Both the position numbers and the translations under genes were made by a program. A DNA stretch of 64,000 bases from Centropus unirufus (lineage: Eukaryota > Chordata > Aves > Cuculiformes > Centropidae): contig VYZI01000186.1 of assembly GCA_013397695.1 (NCBI GenBank), positions 1,018,681 to 1,082,680 of the forward strand. The letters run 5' to 3'. This document shows, piece by piece, positions 36,744-48,086 of the stretch; position 1 is the first letter of the stretch, and every line of letters starts with the position of its first letter. The notes beneath the pieces were generated by a model. It was not told the DNA's origin. It made no database searches and worked only from the letters and a program-made list of their open reading frames with translations.

Positions 36744-37559
36744 TTACAGGCAGTCTGCCTTCATATATGTGAGTGAGGGTGGTTTGTTGGGGTTTTTTTT
36801 GTCTGTTCTGTTTTTACCCCAGTGAAAATCCTGCTTGTTTGGGCCGTGCTGCAAACCTTGAAAACCTAGGCAGCCCACCATGGCTTTACAGCCCAAACCT
36901 CTGAAGATCTGGGTGCTTGTGGGGTGGCAATGGCTGGCAGAGCCTGGGGGAGCTCTGTTCTGCATAGGAGCGACAGAGCTGCAGAGGCAGCTTCCTTGGA
37001 TGGGTATTTGGGGATGCTTTCTCGGTCCCTGGCTGCAGGGTCCCACTGCCACAATCTGCATTTCCAGCCTGTGTGCTGCAGCTGCCCACAAGAGTCTCTC
37101 TTCTTGGATACTTGGCACAGGCTCCAGGAGGCAAACTGAGGAAAGGTTTATCAAGTTGGTCACCTCTTCCTTGGCTACTACAGTGCGTAGGATTGTCAAC
37201 CCTGATGAGAGACATTGCCTGCCCTGTGGGTGCTGAGGATGGGGGGGACAAACCACCAGGTCAGATGTGAAAGGCATAAGTGGCAGGGTGGCTGTGGTAC
37301 AGGAGTAGCTGTGAACTGCCAGAATGAAGGTTCTATTTCTCATGACATAGAAACTATAGTTTCTTCTTGAAACCCTCTCTGTCATTCGTGACAGACCTGT
37401 CACTTCCTCAACAAATGCAGAAGAGATTTGACAGATGACGATCTTTGATTCTCCTGTCTGGCTTTCCTGAAGTGACTGCCCCATGCAAGCGGTGCATAGT
37501 CCACTTGGTGGCTGAGCTATTTTTACCAGCGATATAATCTGTTTTTCCAAATTTGACAC
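36744..37559 (-). other. 271-codon open reading frame, unknown
   Basis: This is the longest frame in the window and runs without a stop for 271 codons on the minus strand. The translation is rich in Ser, Pro, Cys and Gln, with no signal peptide, membrane segment, zinc finger or repeat I can identify, and it matches no family I know. The opposite strand also carries a 118-codon frame starting at 36880. The local G+C rise lowers the stop frequency and may explain all of these frames. I see no upstream promoter or strong polyadenylation context on the minus strand. A chance ORF, a non-coding RNA with a young ORF, or a fossil retroposed sequence are all possible; chance is favoured. Confidence 0.15.
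36880..37236 (+). other. 118-codon ORF with ideal start context
   Basis: The start codon lies in CCCACCATGG, an ideal vertebrate translation start context (A at -3, G at +4). The 118-codon product begins MALQPKPLKI, is rich in Trp, Leu and Cys in its first half, and has a basic second part around residues 80-100. It lies fully antisense to the 271-codon frame. I recognise no domain. No promoter or splice evidence supports transcription. Probably a chance frame in a G+C-richer island. Confidence 0.12.
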
Positions 37560-39496
37560 TGAATTTTTTACTTCCTAGCCCATTATGGAGTAATGTTTTG
37601 TTTACATCGGTTGCTATCCTTGCCTCTTGTGGATAAAGAAGCATCTCTCAGCTGCAAGGATGAGAAAAGGAAATGAGGAGAACCATAAGGCTCCTTACTG
37701 TCTCCCTGCAATAACCTTCCAGTGAAGATAGCGGTGTACTTAAATTCTGCTTTCTTTGCTCTTTATACATGCTGACTGCCTGCAATATGGTGAAAAGTCT
37801 GGCGAGTTATGAACTATTCACCTATCAGTGTAATTCAGTAGTGCTGCCAGTTAACCTTTATGCCTGAAATTACAGCACCTAGAAAATACACGCCTAGTTA
37901 ATACTCTTACTGTACCCATGACTTCATGTTCCTCCATGTGAAACAAAATATGCACCTACTAAACTCCACAATTTTACGTTCTTTATTTCCATTGGTAATG
38001 GGGAAAGCAAATAGTTTAAGTGCAATTATGGAATTGAATATGCAGTATATATTATTCATGCCTCACCAGCACTCTCCTTTCCTTCCTTGCTGTGCTAATG
38101 CGGCCAGTCCATAAGGTGCGTTATTTGGCAACCAGTGTGTGTGGAGTCTGCTTGGAGTTTTATCATCTGTGTTATGTGCTGTTTAGCATTTGTAATGCAG
38201 CCAGAAAAAAAAAGCCCCAAACCCAACAGTTTATCCAGATGTAAAGGAGAGTTACAGAAAAAAGCTTGTTTCTTGTAGTGCTGGCTGTACCCTACAAGCA
38301 CATCCAACTGTTTGTAAGGAGGAGGCCATGGTCTGGTGCTGTATGCGCCCAGAGTCCCGCTTTTCTCACTGCTCTGCCATTTGCAGCATGTACCTGGAGG
38401 GACCTCTGATGGGTCTCCTCCTTGAGTGGCTTCAGCGCGAGCGGCAGTAACTCAGCACCCCATAAGATCAGTTCCAGCAAGAACGGCTCTTCCCCGAGTT
38501 ACATCTACTCCTTGCAGAACATGTGGGTTTTTTTGGTTTTTTTTTAAATTTTATTTTGTTTTTGAAGGGTGTGAAGAGATTCCAGAGAAAGGTATTCAAC
38601 GGGGGAATAAATAATAAAAACAAGGATTTGCAGGCCTTAAGCATCGATGTGTGCAATTTACCTTGCATCCTGAACATGTGCCAGTTTAACTAGATTCTTG
38701 TTGAAAGTGATTTAGCTATTAGTTCTTCAAGAGATTAGAATGCAGTTAACACCTTGAATGAATTGTTTGCCAAGAGCCAGTGCCATAAGTTTAGACCCGA
38801 ACGAGGAGCTCTTCTATGATGCCAATCTAAGGAAAACACAGGAAAGCTTATTCCTTAGCAACACACCTTTAATTTCAAGGCTTTCATGCTGCTGGAGCAA
38901 AAGATAGATAAAGTTTTGAAATTAAGAAAACGAATAACAACTGGTGGAGATGATTGAGAGCTTCTCATTATCTGTGGATGGTTTTCTTATGTAGGATTAG
39001 CTTCCAATGCTTTGATAAACGACTGAGAAATGTATAAATACTTCTTCATTATATCTGCCTGATATTGAGGCAGAGCTTGATACAGCAAAAGGAGAGAATT
39101 TCTTCATCTGTTTCACTGTGTTATAACAGGATAACATGCTTTTTCTGATTTCTTCTTGGTGCGTTAGGCTATGGGGAAAACCTTTAACCCCCCAATTTCT
39201 TGTACAATCCAAACCCAGTTAGGCTGCATAAGCAATGTGTCTGGGGATTGCTCTGAAGGAGAACAGACTGAGTACTAGCTCTGAGGTGTAGTAATTCAGA
39301 TTTCTGACTATTTAAATAGTGACATATCTACATAGTTATATATTTAGGAGTTATTTTTGCACCTACAAAAGGCAAGAACTGGAAAGTTGGTGCACTGTAG
39401 CTGGATGGCATGACATCTTTCCTGCCTAGTGCTGAGTTTTGTTAAGTGGGTAGAAGAGGCTATCAGAGATGACACCTGTTTGGGCAGGAGGAGTGT

Positions 39497-39603
39497 GGGG
39501 TGCCCCTGCCTATGCTTTCCCCCAGGCCCCTTTGCCAGCAGCAGCTTTCTGTTGAGAGTTCACCCTCCTGCTCAGTGCTCTGAGGGGTGCCTCTGCCTGT
39601 GCT
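39497..39603 (+). repeat. Near-identical 20-mer pair
   Basis: GGGGTGCCCCTGCCTATGCT (39497-39516) recurs as GGGGTGCCTCTGCCTGTGCT (39584-39603). The copies have 18 of 20 bases the same, and their starts are 87 bases apart. The DNA between is G+C-richer than its surroundings. It may be a remnant of a local tandem duplication. Confidence 0.6.
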
Positions 39604-40227
39604 AGAAATTGTGTTTCCAGCTGTGTTTTTTTTTCAAACTGCAGCCTCCATGAACTGGATTTCAACCTTTGCCTTCGTGTCCTTAATTAACACAAAATGC
39701 CATGATTTCTGCTTTACCACTTCATTTGCTCATAAGTGAAATAAACTGTGCTTTGTCAGCAGATAGTTTGTCTGTGTACCCTGTGCTTAATTCTTCCACA
39801 GATCTCTTAGGCTAGTGGACTTTCTTGAAGATTATTTGTTGAAGTGCCTGGCATCCCAGTTGCTTATTTCTATCTAGCCTGAGTGGCACTCAGATGCAAC
39901 ACTTTTAGAGAAAGTCATTGCAAGTAGTGGGAGGCAGGGGCATCCCCAGCCCTTTTTGCCCTTTTGGTTACTTTGAGCACTGCATTTCTTCCTCTCTCTT
40001 TGGCTTTCTTCCCTAACGGTAGAAAAGAGTAATGGCTATCTCAGTTAACTGCACTAACAGCAATCCTCACTACATATTAAATTTGCATTGCCCAATTCCT
40101 TTAAAGTGCTGTTAAGGTAATAACAGTGAATATGTAAATAGACTCCTTGCTCAGTACAGCTGCTTTCTCATAGAATACTGACTGGGTCGTGGCTGCTTCT
40201 CTGAGGGCTAATAAACAAGTTTCTCTT

Positions 40228-40259
40228 GAAAAAAAAAAAGGGGGAGGGGGAAGAGAGAA
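40228..40259. repeat. Homopurine tract (A11, G5AG5, GA-rich)
   Basis: Thirty-two consecutive purines on the plus strand: an A11 run, two G5 blocks separated by one A, then alternating A/G. Triplex-prone, and likely to vary in length. Confidence 0.8.
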
Positions 40260-42580
40260 TCAAAACAAAATGTGGTTTGATACTCTGTGAAGCCAGCACA
40301 ACTAGGAACGTACTTGACTGTCTCTTCTGACTTTCTGAAACCTTAGTCAAACTGCTAACGTGATTGATTCCATTAATATAACTCATATTCCTGCTAAAGA
40401 AAGAGCAGAAAGAAGCATATTTGCCTAGTGATGCCAGTTCTTGATTGAAATCACTTCAGAGTTGAACCTTTTTCCTATTTGTCCTTTCCATTTGTTTTAC
40501 TTCAGTAGTTGTGACTTCTCCTGTTTTTGGGGTATGCTTTTTTGCACACGGGGTTCATAATTCGCTGACCTATAGGGAGCAAAAGTGCTAACGAAGCAAC
40601 AGTGAATTTGATCCTATGCAGTGGCTTCAGAACTGGCATTTTCTGTTTTAAAATCACCTTCTATCATTACCAATTTAAATCTCCTCCGATGTTTGCTCCT
40701 AGAAAAATCTCTCTCATCCACAACATGTTCTTGAATCTGTCTCAGGAGTTGCTGAATGGAAATGAAGGGAGGGTTAATTTTTTAGATGTTTTTGAAAGTA
40801 ATTTTTCATATGATAGACACATTAAAATCAGAATGGATTCATCATTAGGTATCACAACCGTTGCTTTCTTAAAATAAAAACGTTGAAGTTGCCAAAATGA
40901 ATCATTGCTGGATTGACTTGCCTGGTAACTTAATTAAAGAACAGTCATGGAGGTATGGGTTAAGTGAGTGGGTTTCCAGAACAAGGCTTTTTATTATGCT
41001 TTTGTCAGTCAGGGCAATTAATTCTGGAATTGTTGTCTGAGGAGAAAGCATGAATAGGGTCACGCTAGAGTATGAAGCAGTCACTCATATCTATCAATCA
41101 CAGATCTAAGCACATCTAAACTTACTCAAGAAGTTCATTCCCAAGTTCAGGATTTATCTGATTCTTAATGCAGAAGCACTTTAAATACCAAATTGTATAT
41201 AGACCTCTATCCTGTACCTAATTAATCTTTTATGCACTCTGTAGCTGCTGTGCAACTATTTCCAAGAGTTTGCTCTGCAGAAAGCTTGAGCTTGTGAAGA
41301 AAAGCCCAGGAAGCAGGGTCTGTGCTTCCCTCTAAGGAAATCAGGTACTTCGCTATTACTGCTATTTGATTAAAAACAGAGGAGAGGGACTTTGGGTGCA
41401 TAGGGGAAACAAGAGGAAACGTATCAAATGCTGCTTTTATATTGCATTTCAAAACCTAAATGGGAAGACTTGGAGAATTATGGCGTTAGAGATGAGTTGT
41501 TGCTGCTCTCTCGCAGCTGACTTGACATTGTCCAGCCTCCTTTGCTTCAGTTTGAGGCTGCTGGTGCTGAATGATAGTTTTATTAATGCTGACTGGGATG
41601 TCACCTTGGGTTTCAGCAGCAGTCAGCTATGCACAGTAGTCAAAGCCTGCACCCGTGATGGTAACAGCAGTCTCCAGGTATACAAGGGGCTTTAAGTTCC
41701 ATTAGGATCCTCTGTACTGGGTGAGGATAATTGTGTTGCTACTTTCTTAATGGTTGCAGTCGTGTCCTGCAGTAATTCCAATCCCCGGAGAGATTGAGCC
41801 ACAGTATTTTCTGCTACCAGTGATCTTCCTCCCTTCTGTTCCTCTGCTTAGCATCATTTAGGCTGTTGGCTGTTCTGTGTGGGATGTGGAGTTGGGTGAA
41901 AAGGGGACATGCCACCCTTGCACGAGGCACGTACTGATTTCAGGGGACTGGCGATTGAGCCATCCTTTTCTCTCTGACCCTTTCATGGTCCACTCCTTGC
42001 GTGAAAACTGTCCTTCATGGATTCCTCCTCCTAGCGGCCTCCTGTTGCTGCTTCAGGAAGGTGGCAGAGGTGTATCAGCAATGTGACATGATGTGTGATA
42101 CCTATAAAGCCATTACAAGCTATTGATGGTCACACAGAAGGTTTTTTGACTTGTGATGGCCCTTACGTCAAGACAGTGTGTGACATTTTCCACTTGTGAG
42201 CCAGCACTCCCTTCTGAAGTGACTGCTGTTTCAAGCCGAAGACAGTGTAATAATTTTTGTTTGTAACTACATGAAACTATGGCTGCCTGCACAGTAACCA
42301 CTACTTTAACCATTTGATGGGAAGAGAGGAGGCAAGCAAGGGACTATAGGAAATAACAGCTTGCTTTTGACATATTTGGACGATTTGAGTATCCTTATGC
42401 AATTAATGTTTTTATAATTTATTAGGAAGATTATTTTAAAGGGAATTTGTCTCTCCTGTCCCACTGTCCCCAGCAGTGTGTGTTCCCTGTTTCCAAGGTG
42501 AGGTAGTTCGGCAGCACTGCTGAGTGATGTGGTAATAAATGAGAGAGAAGATGATGAACTGCCCAGTCCTGCCCACTCAC

Positions 42581-42644
42581 CTCCATCCTTTAGATGATGC
42601 AGTTTGACTCTAGGACATGCAAGGGCTGCCAAGTAGTTAACCTG
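42581..42644 (-). other. Exon-like 64-base segment with strong splice sites
   Basis: On the minus strand a pyrimidine tract CACTCTTTTTTTCAG precedes 64 bases open in one frame, which end at AG/GTGAGT, the ideal donor. The frame reads QVNYLAALACPRVKLHHLKD. A second acceptor three bases in (CAGCAG) would allow a one-codon variation. These are the best paired splice signals I noticed in the window. I do not recognise the peptide, and no partner exon was found nearby. It could be an exon of a non-coding RNA, a rare alternative exon or a silent pseudo-exon. Confidence 0.22.
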
Positions 42645-44196
42645 CTGAAAAAAAGAGTGCAGCTGCAACGAATGAACTGTCCTTTAGTGAAAACATCTTA
42701 ATGCTTCCTTAATTACACCCCTGTAGGGTATGTGCATCTTAATAGCCAGCAGTGTCCACATGGAGATAGCAATTTAAGATTAACTCTTACAAAGTTGCAG
42801 AGAGAACAGATAAATAACTCTTTTACTGTAGTTCTTGAAGAGTCCTCAGGGAGAGGAAACTGAAGTGGATTGGAGTACTGGATTATAAACTGTCTGATAT
42901 TATTCTATTACTGTTCTTTTCTTCCCCCATTAAAAATGTGATACGCTCTGTAAAATTATTTCTTTACTGAACAGTTTCTCACAAATTGTTTATTTGAATG
43001 GGAAAGTTTTACGAGCTATTCCTGCACAGTGGTACTAGAAAATTGCCTTCCACAAACAATCCTATTCCCGTATAAGCACAGTTGCATGAAGAGGCAAATG
43101 TAACCAGATTTATTAAAAACTCAGATTTTTGGCTATGCTATTATCTATTCCCCCTCCAGGCAAGACTAAATGTAGCTGACCAGATTTTCAGCTGAAATGG
43201 ACATTGTAAGAGGAGGGCGATCGTTGAAGATATGTATACTGCCTTTTTTCCCCCCTTTCCATATATCGAAATTAATAGTTAATCCAGTCTCCTATCATGT
43301 ATTCAAGTAGAGTAGAACTGATTAATTTTTGTCTGTTTTTAAGCCCTGGAAGTCTGTTGTTTCAAAGTGTTTCAGGTTGCCAAATATTTATAAAAAAATG
43401 TTATTGCATAAATCTATCAAGATTTTTGCCTTGAAGTCAGTGGGATGCACAGATCTGAGGCATAGATGTATTGACTTCTGACAAGTGGCTAAGTGGCTTT
43501 TGAGCAGAGAACCACCTGTTTTCTTGCATCTCTGGCAGCTGTGTGATAGGCCTAATACTTAAGGGTATCTGAATCCATAATTATGTGGTGTGTAAAAGAT
43601 CTCTGCTTTTGTGGTGCTTACGTGAAAGTAGGGGTGATTTAACCTCGAAGAAAGAGGATATGAAGTTAGGGGAACTTAGCCACGAAGCCATTTTTCTACT
43701 TGGACACTCATCAGACTGTTTATTTGGGTCCTATGCCTTGGGACCCATTCTCTTGCTTGAGGTGCTGCAATACCGGGTAGCTCTTCATTCAGTCTTTTAC
43801 ACTCTCTGCCTTCAGTGACATGGGACCTAGCGATCCAGACGCCTCAGGGTCCAGGGGTTTGTTCCTATCTCCCCTCTCTCATTTTTCCTAGTTCTTCCCC
43901 AGATTCCCAGGAGGATTGGTGAAGAACTGACTTTCTGCAGAGGAAAATGAAAAGTAAAGGGGGGAAGATGTTTTTGTATCAAATTCTATCTTTGGGGAGC
44001 TCCTCCATTTCAGAAATATTTTTGTTTCTAAGTATTTATGGTCCAGTGAATTTTGAAATGAAATATTTCCAAGCATTTGGATGATGTCAAAATGAAAAGT
44101 TTTAAACAACAAAACAACAGAACGTCACTCTTTTTAACCAAATCATTAGTTCTCCTTTGTTAAAAACAATATAGGCATGCTTCTTTCCCCACACAG

Positions 44197-44311
44197 CATA
44201 GTTTTGACTGCAAAAGACAGAAAAAAGCGGGAACTGCATGGATATTTCTGGGGACTGCTGGAAGATCTGAGTTTACAGGAAGGGAACATCAGTAGCATTC
44301 TGACATGGCAG
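44197..44311 (+). other. Exon-like 115-base segment
   Basis: A strong pyrimidine tract (CTTCTTTCCCCACACAG) ends at 44196. The next 115 bases are open and stop at a fair donor, CAG/GTGGCA. The frame includes TAKDRKKRELHGYFWGLLED, a basic stretch then an aromatic/hydrophobic one. I do not recognise it. The donor is weaker than the acceptor and no partner exons are visible, so it is probably a pseudo-exon. Confidence 0.15.
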
Positions 44312-44879
44312 GTGGCATATCTACTAATATCCTCTGAGAATGAAAAAAATAGTTCTTCAGGAAGAAACACTGAAGATCAGCTGAGACCAAAGCAGTGAAA
44401 TTAACAGTCCAGACTCTCCTGGGTTTTTGAGGACTGGAATGCAGGTTGTGAATTGGCTTATTTCTGTTAAAAGATGATGGGAATAGGAAGGAACAAAGCT
44501 TGCATTAGGCTGCAAGTGGCATGCTAGGCTACCTGCTGGTGACGTCTCTCAAAGCATTTCCCAGATGAAAGACGTTGGTGTCAAAAGTTTAATATTTTTT
44601 TTCTGATCTTCAAAAGAAAATCAGTCAGCAAATGATAATCACTGCTGAACTGCAAATTAGATTGGAGTGACTCTGAGTTGGCTTTGTAAATTATACAGCC
44701 TAAGACTGAGAGCTGCAGTAAACCCTTTGACTTTAATCTGAATGTTGGCAGTCGTCGGTGGATGAAAGATTTCAGGACATCTAAGCTTTAATTCTTTTAG
44801 TGTGGTGTTTTGTTGGGTTTTTTTTTTTATATTATTATTTCAGGGAAAAGAAAGCTGGAGGGAGAAGCTGTCATCACAG

Positions 44880-45130
44880 CGATGTAAAACATTGGCCTTT
44901 GATAGGCTATTCAGAAGACCCGATGCATTAAAATGAATGTAATATCAATATTATAATCAAGGCACATAACCCTCAGAACAGTCCAAACTCACTTTTTTCC
45001 TTTTGACTCATTATTCATACAAGTCTGCACTGCCATTCTGTGGTGCTTGCTACAGAAATGTTGGTCTCCCCTGTAGTGCTGGCTTGCATCCTTTTGCATG
45101 CTAATGCAATAGTCTATTTCTAAGTTGACG
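44880..45130. promoter_or_regulatory. Candidate conserved non-coding block with POU-like inverted pair
   Basis: A repeat-free stretch with enhancer-like texture. It includes a TCF/LEF-like CTTTGATA near 44898 and an inverted pair TTGCAT (45094-45099) and ATGCAA (45104-45109), four bases apart, resembling two POU half-sites. No coding frame is supported. Conservation is untested. Confidence 0.2.
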
Positions 45131-46123
45131 GTAACAGATTAGCAAGTACATGAGGCTATCATTCCTCTGCTAATGTGATTCCAGCCAAGCAGAAAACTCG
45201 AGTTTTGTCTTAAACAGGCCAGCTTCTAAGCATTCTAAGCACATAAAATTCAATTTAAACAGTTTCTAATTTCTTTGTCTACTTTGTTTTCTGCCTTTCA
45301 GCTTTGATGCACTTTTTTCATTTTCGGAAAAACTTGATATTTCCTGTTAGTGAGTGAGGATGGATGTCAGTGCTGTTTGCCTTCCTCAACTAATTGTTTC
45401 AACCTTTGTAATTTGCTCCTTGAATCAGAGTTTTATTTTAATTATTGTAGGAAAGATTTTTTGTGTGATTAGAATAGGGAAGCTTCCATGCCTTTTCTGG
45501 AGAGCAAATGGAGGCTTCTACATTTGTTTTGGCTCCTGTTCTTTCTGGCACGTCTGCACAGATGGTGGTGCAGTCCAAAAACCTGACAAAGAAATAAGGA
45601 TACCACGCCCCAATTATACTGTAACTCTCTTTGTCTGCTGGGCTAATTGAGGGCATAATAGGGAAACTGAGGTGATTTCAAACTTGCTTTCAAAGTGAAA
45701 GAAGGGGGGGATAAGGCTGTTGTAAGGTCTCTTAGGAGATAAAGTAGACTCTTTTAATGGTGTAATCAAACCAGTTCTACATGAGTTCTAACTGCCATTG
45801 GTGGCATGTGCATAGGACACTTACAGTAGCTTCCTCTGGTCCTTAAACTCTGGATGTGAAAAGCTGTGTGCCTGACTTTACTCATGCGGTCACCAGGTAC
45901 CAATGTATTCTCGTGTGCACGTGCCACTTGGAGTTTATCCCAGGGAAAAGACTGGTAAAAGGGTAGTTTTTGGAGATGCCTAAGGATGGGAGATGGCCAC
46001 AGGCCAGCTGGTGCCCCCACTTGTGTGCTGAGGATGAACTGGGTTGGGTGTGCAGGACAACCCTAGCACTGGGTGATGATGGCCTCAGTGACGCTGCTGT
46101 TCTGCTTTGTTCTGTGGCTGCAG

Positions 46124-46156
46124 GACCTGGATGAGGATTTGGATCTGGATCAGTGA
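46124..46156 (+). other. Possible terminal mini-exon, acidic Asp/Leu peptide
   Basis: A good pyrimidine tract (TTCTGCTTTGTTCTGTGGCTGCAG, 46100-46123) is followed by ten codons and a stop: DLDEDLDLDQ then TGA. A donor-like GAG/GTAGTA lies just past the stop. The peptide comes from a short GAT-TTG-GAT-CTG-GAT repeat, so simple-sequence chance is a real alternative. An AATAAA lies about 640 bases downstream, too common to help. Confidence 0.12.
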
Positions 46157-47845
46157 GGTAGTACTAGCAGAAGAGACACTTTTGTGGTGGTCATTAATTG
46201 CTTCTACACAACCTGTTCCAGAGATGCTGTGTCCTAAGCCCTAATATTTTAAATTATATTGGTAAAATAGGATGGAGATACATTGGGTGCTATTAAAATT
46301 TGGGACAGCCTGGGTAAATTAAGGGGAGAATAGCTTCTGAGAAATCTGAATTTTTCAGGCAGGAACTGGGTACTGCAGTTGCAAGCAAGTCATTTGCCCT
46401 CTCACCAATTTTTTTTTTATAGTTTTTAGTTTGTATTTTTATATTTATTTTTTTCCTCAAGGATTGCTTATGTTCAGAAAGAAATATTTTTAAAGGGTGT
46501 ATCTGTTCACTTTGGGCTAATCTCAGGATGACATACGGTAGCTTAGGGATCTGAAATAAGACATTAGTCAACGCTGTCTTTCAGTTCCTTTATATGTGAT
46601 AAGCAGCTTCATTTCACTTATAAAATATCCTCATGCACTTGTATTTTAAAGATGATTCTCTCTTTGTCTATTTTCATTATTCACAGTGCTTTGATATCAG
46701 TGTGTCAAAGAATTCAAGAGGAAAAGAATCACCTTGTAGCTGAGAGCAAGTGTGGAATATTTTAGCTCAAAAAGAATTTTTCATTAAGATATAAATAAAT
46801 AAATGGTATAGATTATGTTTGAAGCTATTTCTTATTTATTCAACATCTACAGCTGTGGTTGTGTTTTACAGAATAAAGTGAAGGTTATACCTTTGTTTCA
46901 TAGAACGCTTTCCCTTTTACCTCTGCTCACATTAGTGATCGGAGTGATTAACATTAATTTAATCCTGTCACATCTCACATTTGTGGAAACTTTTCCAGTC
47001 CTGATGGTGAAGCTAGAATCTGTCTAACATATTTTAACTGGAGTGTCAGGCAGCGTTTAGATCTGTGTAAAGCTCTTCCCTGCTACTCCTGTATCATTTT
47101 ATTTTTAGTTTTGTGAGGTTCTCCAGAGCACAATGGGCTGCTTCTCTAGACTTCCAGGTGCCAACAGGTGTGTTAGAGAAAGAAGAGCTGTTTGATCGTA
47201 TCCTTCCCCTCTTAAGAGGCTTCTTCCCTATACCAAACACTGTGAGGAAATTTTCCTTTCTTATGCCAAACTCTTGTCCCCTTTGGACTTCATAAACCAC
47301 CCTGAAAAAAGCCCTGCTGAGGGTCTGCTTCCCAGCCACCAACCCTGGGCTCCTGGGGAGTGCAGCCCACATCTTCCCTCATCCTCTCTAAGCTGATGGG
47401 CTGAAGCACAGGTCCTCAGATCCTGGGTCAGGGTATAGTTGGAATAATTGAAAATAAGTACACAAATCTTTCTGTGCGTAGCCAAAAGAGGCAAGATTCT
47501 GCAGTGAAGCTGTGTGACTCAGTAGGTGCTCAACTCTGGCATTTGTGGGGCTGGAGAGAGGAAGAGAAGAGGGCAGCACTACTGGTGGTGTATTGGTTTC
47601 CAAGTCAAAGAGGCATTTTGGATACTATGGTAGAGAGGCACTTTTGTTCTTACCAGATTAAAAAGTATGTGGTTGTTGGGTGCAGGGATGCACATGCACA
47701 TTTTTAACAGATGAACCGAAATAAATTCATACAATTAAGACCCAACTAAATGACTTACTACTTTACATTTGTTTTAATGTGTTAAGGTAGGACGGTATTG
47801 GAGGACTAAGAACTATGCTAAATAATATTTTATTTTCTCATATCT

Positions 47846-48086
47846 ATCAGATAAGTTATGGCCTCAGTTTGCACCGGGGAGGTTTAGGTTGGATATTAGA
47901 AAAATATTATTTACTGAAAGAGTGGTGAAGTGTTGGAACATGCTGCCCAGGGAAGTGGTGGAGTTGCCGTCCCTGGAGGTGATGAAAGAACATGTATGTG
48001 GCGCTTTGGGGCATGGTGGTGTTGGGCTGACAGTTGGACTTGATGATCTTTGAAGTTTTTTCCAACCTTAATGATTCCATGATTTT
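47846..48086 (+). mobile_element. CR1 LINE fragment, 3' end
   Basis: About 240 bases of CR1 3' end in plus orientation. Blocks in order are GCCTCAGTTTGCACC, GGTTTAGGTTGGATATTAG, TTTACTGAAAGAGTGGTGAA, ATGCTGCCCAGGGAAGTGG, CCCTGGAGGTGATGAAAGAA, TTGGACTTGATGATCTT and the ending TTTTTTCCAACCTTAATGAT followed by TCCATGATTTT. It belongs to the same broad group as the copy at 33570, is strongly 5'-truncated and is non-coding. Confidence 0.95.

Larger units (their letters stand above)
37560..42580. other. Non-coding unique sequence, no gene seen
   Basis: No supportable gene on either strand. Low-complexity spots are T-rich sequence at about 38525-38562 and a homopurine tract at 40228-40259. A near-duplicated 20-mer lies at 39497 and 39584. 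A few CpG sit at 38429-38500 but do not form an island. The 109-codon plus frame at 41366-41695 has no family resemblance. Confidence 0.55.
42645..47845. other. Non-coding sequence with scattered exon-like signals
   Basis: Apart from the separately listed candidates at 44197 and 46124 and the block at 44880, I see nothing gene-like. Frames are at most 98 codons long. An (AAAT)n-like run lies at about 46791-46804 and T-rich sequence at about 44818-44830 and 46408-46451. Confidence 0.5.
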
